Under the pieces are notes generated by a model, which ran no database searches, was not told the DNA's origin, and worked only from the letters and a program-made list of their open reading frames with translations. DNA of 64,000 nt from NCBI GenBank assembly GCA_032622095.1, contig CP136063.1:79277980-79341979 (forward strand). The letters run 5' to 3'. Made by a program: the position numbers and the translations under genes. Each line of letters opens with the position of its first letter. Position 1 is the first letter of the stretch. Positions 63,136 through 64,000 of this stretch are shown here, one piece after another. The DNA is from Siphonodentalium dalli. Lineage: Eukaryota > Mollusca > Scaphopoda > Gadilida > Siphonodentaliidae.

Positions 63136-64000
63136 TTGGTCTAAAATATCATAAAACTCTACTGATATCACTCTTATGACTGGGAATTATCTCAATTAGT
63201 TCAAATAACAGTTTAGCCTGTTTTGGAAGCTGTTTTAATTGAAAAAAAATATTGATAAAATGCTGATCATCTGTAAACCTAGGTCGTTGTGCAGAATACA
63301 CAAAATTTCATAATTTCTAACTATTTCCTGATTAGTCTGCCAACCAGCCCATTATCTAACATATTCCATACCACTTACGTTAGTCTTCTGGGGCAACTTA
63401 CTTCTATTATACTAAACTATATTCAGCATCGGAGATACCTGTGACCCCCTTTGTTGGACTTCGCACACATTTTGATCTTAGACAGAGCCTTCACTTGGCG
63501 GCGGCCCCTTTGTGCGCTTCAAGCACATTTGGTCATTGAAACATTTTGATTTATATATATTGTTTTAATAAAAAAAATATTAAATATTGAATTCCTTGCT
63601 CAATTTAACAAAACCAATTTTATTTTATTTTTTTTAATTAAACATTTTGAAAAACTAATACCATTATAACATCCACCAGGGTACCCCGAGTCACCACACC
63701 AAATTTGGTTGAACTCGGTCCAGGGGTCTGAGAGAAAAATCCGGACAGCTCCTACTCGTTTATATATATATATATGACAAGCAGTCACAGCACTATACCA
63801 GACTTGGATACTTTCGGTCTTGTGAGAGATCATCTGAGTTGAAAAACATGCAAATAATTCACTGATTGGCTTGATGCACTGATGACAGATATTTTCTACC
63901 CATTGATAGTCACATTAATGTTTGAGACAGTTTCTCGCTCTTTTTCCATGCACATAATGATCTAGGCATTAGTTGCATCAGGACAAGTTTACTTATATAT
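63136..64000. other. Gene-free right edge
   Basis: Contains a relative of the 57.4-kb dispersed repeat (63465-63600), a TA microsatellite at about 63757-63774, and the phrase accaaatttggttgaactcggtccagggg, cut here as part of an unknown dispersed repeat. No gene. Confidence 0.4.

Noticed and set aside
63690-63735. accaaatttggttgaactcggtcc phrase as a gene or regulatory site
   Set aside because: It resembles a fragment of a dispersed repeat, but there is not enough flanking sequence to define an element.
1-64000. tRNA, rRNA, CRISPR, bacterial operon or phage features
   Set aside because: I looked for clover-leaf boxes, rRNA core words, evenly spaced direct repeats with unique spacers and closely packed genes, and found none that stand up.

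Overview
This window reads as animal nuclear DNA. It is AT-rich, introns are large, exons are short with canonical GT-AG borders, and there is a dense, multi-class mix of transposons: several non-LTR retrotransposon clades, hAT, MULE-like, another DDE-type DNA transposon, many MITEs and foldback elements. There are no operons, ribosome binding sites, CRISPR arrays or rRNA/tRNA genes that I could recognise. The repeat spectrum (L2/CR1-like LINEs with a 2A-like N terminus, Tx1-clade LINEs, I/Nimb-like LINEs) and a kainate-class ionotropic glutamate receptor (iGluR) fragment suggest a marine invertebrate, perhaps a mollusc or another lophotrochozoan. The phylum is a guess.

The only host gene I can support is on the minus strand, from about 57.1 kb down to 34.65 kb. 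Five short exons (56944-57084, 44868-45125, 40606-40787, 36163-36372, 34653-34826) have consistent splice phases. Together they encode most of the amino-terminal domain of an iGluR-like protein. Its introns are 1.3 to 11.8 kb long and packed with transposons. I found neither the signal-peptide exon nor the ligand-binding and membrane exons in this window.

Layout, left to right. 1-5.4 kb: gene-poor, with a 341-bp TTAA-flanked MITE. 5.4-9.7 kb: a tandem-repeated leader, a small acidic ORF and a decayed L2/CR1-like LINE. 9.9-13.3 kb: a hAT transposon with a perfect 8-bp target duplication, two transposase exons, and a MULE-like element inserted in its intron. 13.8 kb: an 89-bp near-perfect palindrome with its own 8-bp duplication. 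15.8-17.6 kb: a frameshifted DDE-type transposase. 19.5-25.3 kb: long-range inverted termini enclosing a GC-rich head-to-head satellite and another terminal-inverted-repeat element. 25.7-26.1 kb: a cluster of inverted hairpin units. 27.4 kb: a reverse transcriptase fragment.

28.1-33.1 kb: a 5-kb foldback element flanked by TA. Its 2-kb arms are nearly identical at the ends and diverged near the centre. 33.6, 41.0 and 62.8 kb: three copies of one TTAA-flanked MITE family. 37.5-39.1 kb: tandem arrays. 51.9-56.3 kb: a Tx1-clade LINE split by a younger L2/CR1/Crack-like LINE with an uninterrupted 470-codon reading frame. 59.9-61.4 kb: a 5'-truncated I/Nimb-like LINE ending in a GATA microsatellite. 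Most of the rest is unannotatable intergenic or intronic sequence with dispersed repeats.
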